Source: Bauldia sp. (lineage in GTDB: Bacteria; Pseudomonadota; Alphaproteobacteria; Rhizobiales; Kaistiaceae). Taken from it: a stretch of 5,268 bases of DNA. This document shows positions 5,095-5,268 of the stretch, piece after piece; within the stretch, counting starts at the first letter, position 1; each line of letters opens with the position of its first letter. The DNA lies in contig JAGRKY010000098.1 in assembly GCA_020442095.1 (NCBI GenBank), positions 1 to 5,268 on the forward strand, given 5' to 3'. Position numbers and translations under genes: made by a program. Under the pieces are notes generated by a model. The model made no database searches and was not told the DNA's origin. It saw only the letters and a program-made list of their open reading frames with translations.

Positions 5095-5268
5095 CTGATG
5101 TGCAATTCGCCGAGCTGACGGGCGCTGACTTCGGACGGCGCCCGCATCATCAGATCCTCGGCGCGCTGGTTCATCGGGAACAGCACGACCTCGCGGATGT
5201 TCGGCTCCTCGCACAGCAGCATGACGATGCGGTCGACACCCGGCGCGATGCCGCCGTGCGGCGGGGCG
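5076..5268 (-). CDS. aspS: Aspartyl-tRNA synthetase, C-terminal end (partial)
   Basis: This frame, running from the right edge to a TAG stop at 5078-5076, gives 63 residues of the C-terminus of a class II aspartyl-tRNA synthetase; the rest lies beyond the window. The enzyme charges tRNA-Asp with aspartate in the cytoplasm. In Alphaproteobacteria that also use GatCAB it commonly charges tRNA-Asn as well, which cannot be judged from this part. The visible sequence begins [18 protein letters not shown], which contains class II motif 3 with the invariant Arg of GVDR that contacts ATP. It continues with the conserved [19 protein letters not shown] block and ends LHIRLNLPE, the usual end of bacterial-type AspRS. 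The gene converges on the long paralogue with 21 bases between stops. The identification is secure. Confidence 0.95.
   Translation of the reverse strand, partial: APPHGGIAPGVDRIVMLLCEEPNIREVVLFPMNQRAEDLMMRAPSEVSARQLGELHIRLNLPE

Overview
The window is strongly GC-rich, with third positions dominated by G and C. It probably comes from an alphaproteobacterium, most likely of the Rhizobiales/Hyphomicrobiales. The best taxonomic clue is the right-edge gene: its 63 visible residues are the C-terminus of aspartyl-tRNA synthetase (aspS) in a form typical of that group. The small acidic protein at the left, ending in an SFPASDP motif, also fits this assignment. No mobile element, tRNA, rRNA or CRISPR array is visible.

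Layout from left to right: (1) positions 1-168 are non-coding as far as can be supported and hold a GC-rich hairpin; (2) 169-372 (+) encodes a 67-residue, charged, probably disordered protein; (3) 502-960 and 977-1417 (+), 16 bases apart, form a likely two-gene unit encoding a secreted bacterial SH3 (SH3b) protein and a secreted protein with eight cysteines; (4) 1418-1637 is an intergenic stretch with several inverted repeats, a weak promoter candidate and a near-perfect Shine-Dalgarno; (5) 1638-2777 and 2859-5054 (+) encode two exported proteins of unknown function, 379 and 731 residues, that are paralogues of each other; a perfect 14-bp hairpin lies between them; (6) aspS (-) converges from the right edge, its stop only 21 bases from the stop of the long paralogue.

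The four complete + strand genes from 502 to 5054 all begin with a signal peptide, so this is an envelope-directed cluster. The first pair carries disulfide-type cysteines (three and eight). The paralogue pair has no cysteine in either mature chain. The most interesting content is the paralogue pair. Both share an N-terminal region and a C-terminal module of about 180-190 residues. The long copy has an extra repeat-bearing middle of roughly 300 residues and an acidic Pro/Ala/Glu tail. I do not recognise a named family for either protein. Working together as a pair is an inference from homology and adjacency; there is no direct evidence of function.
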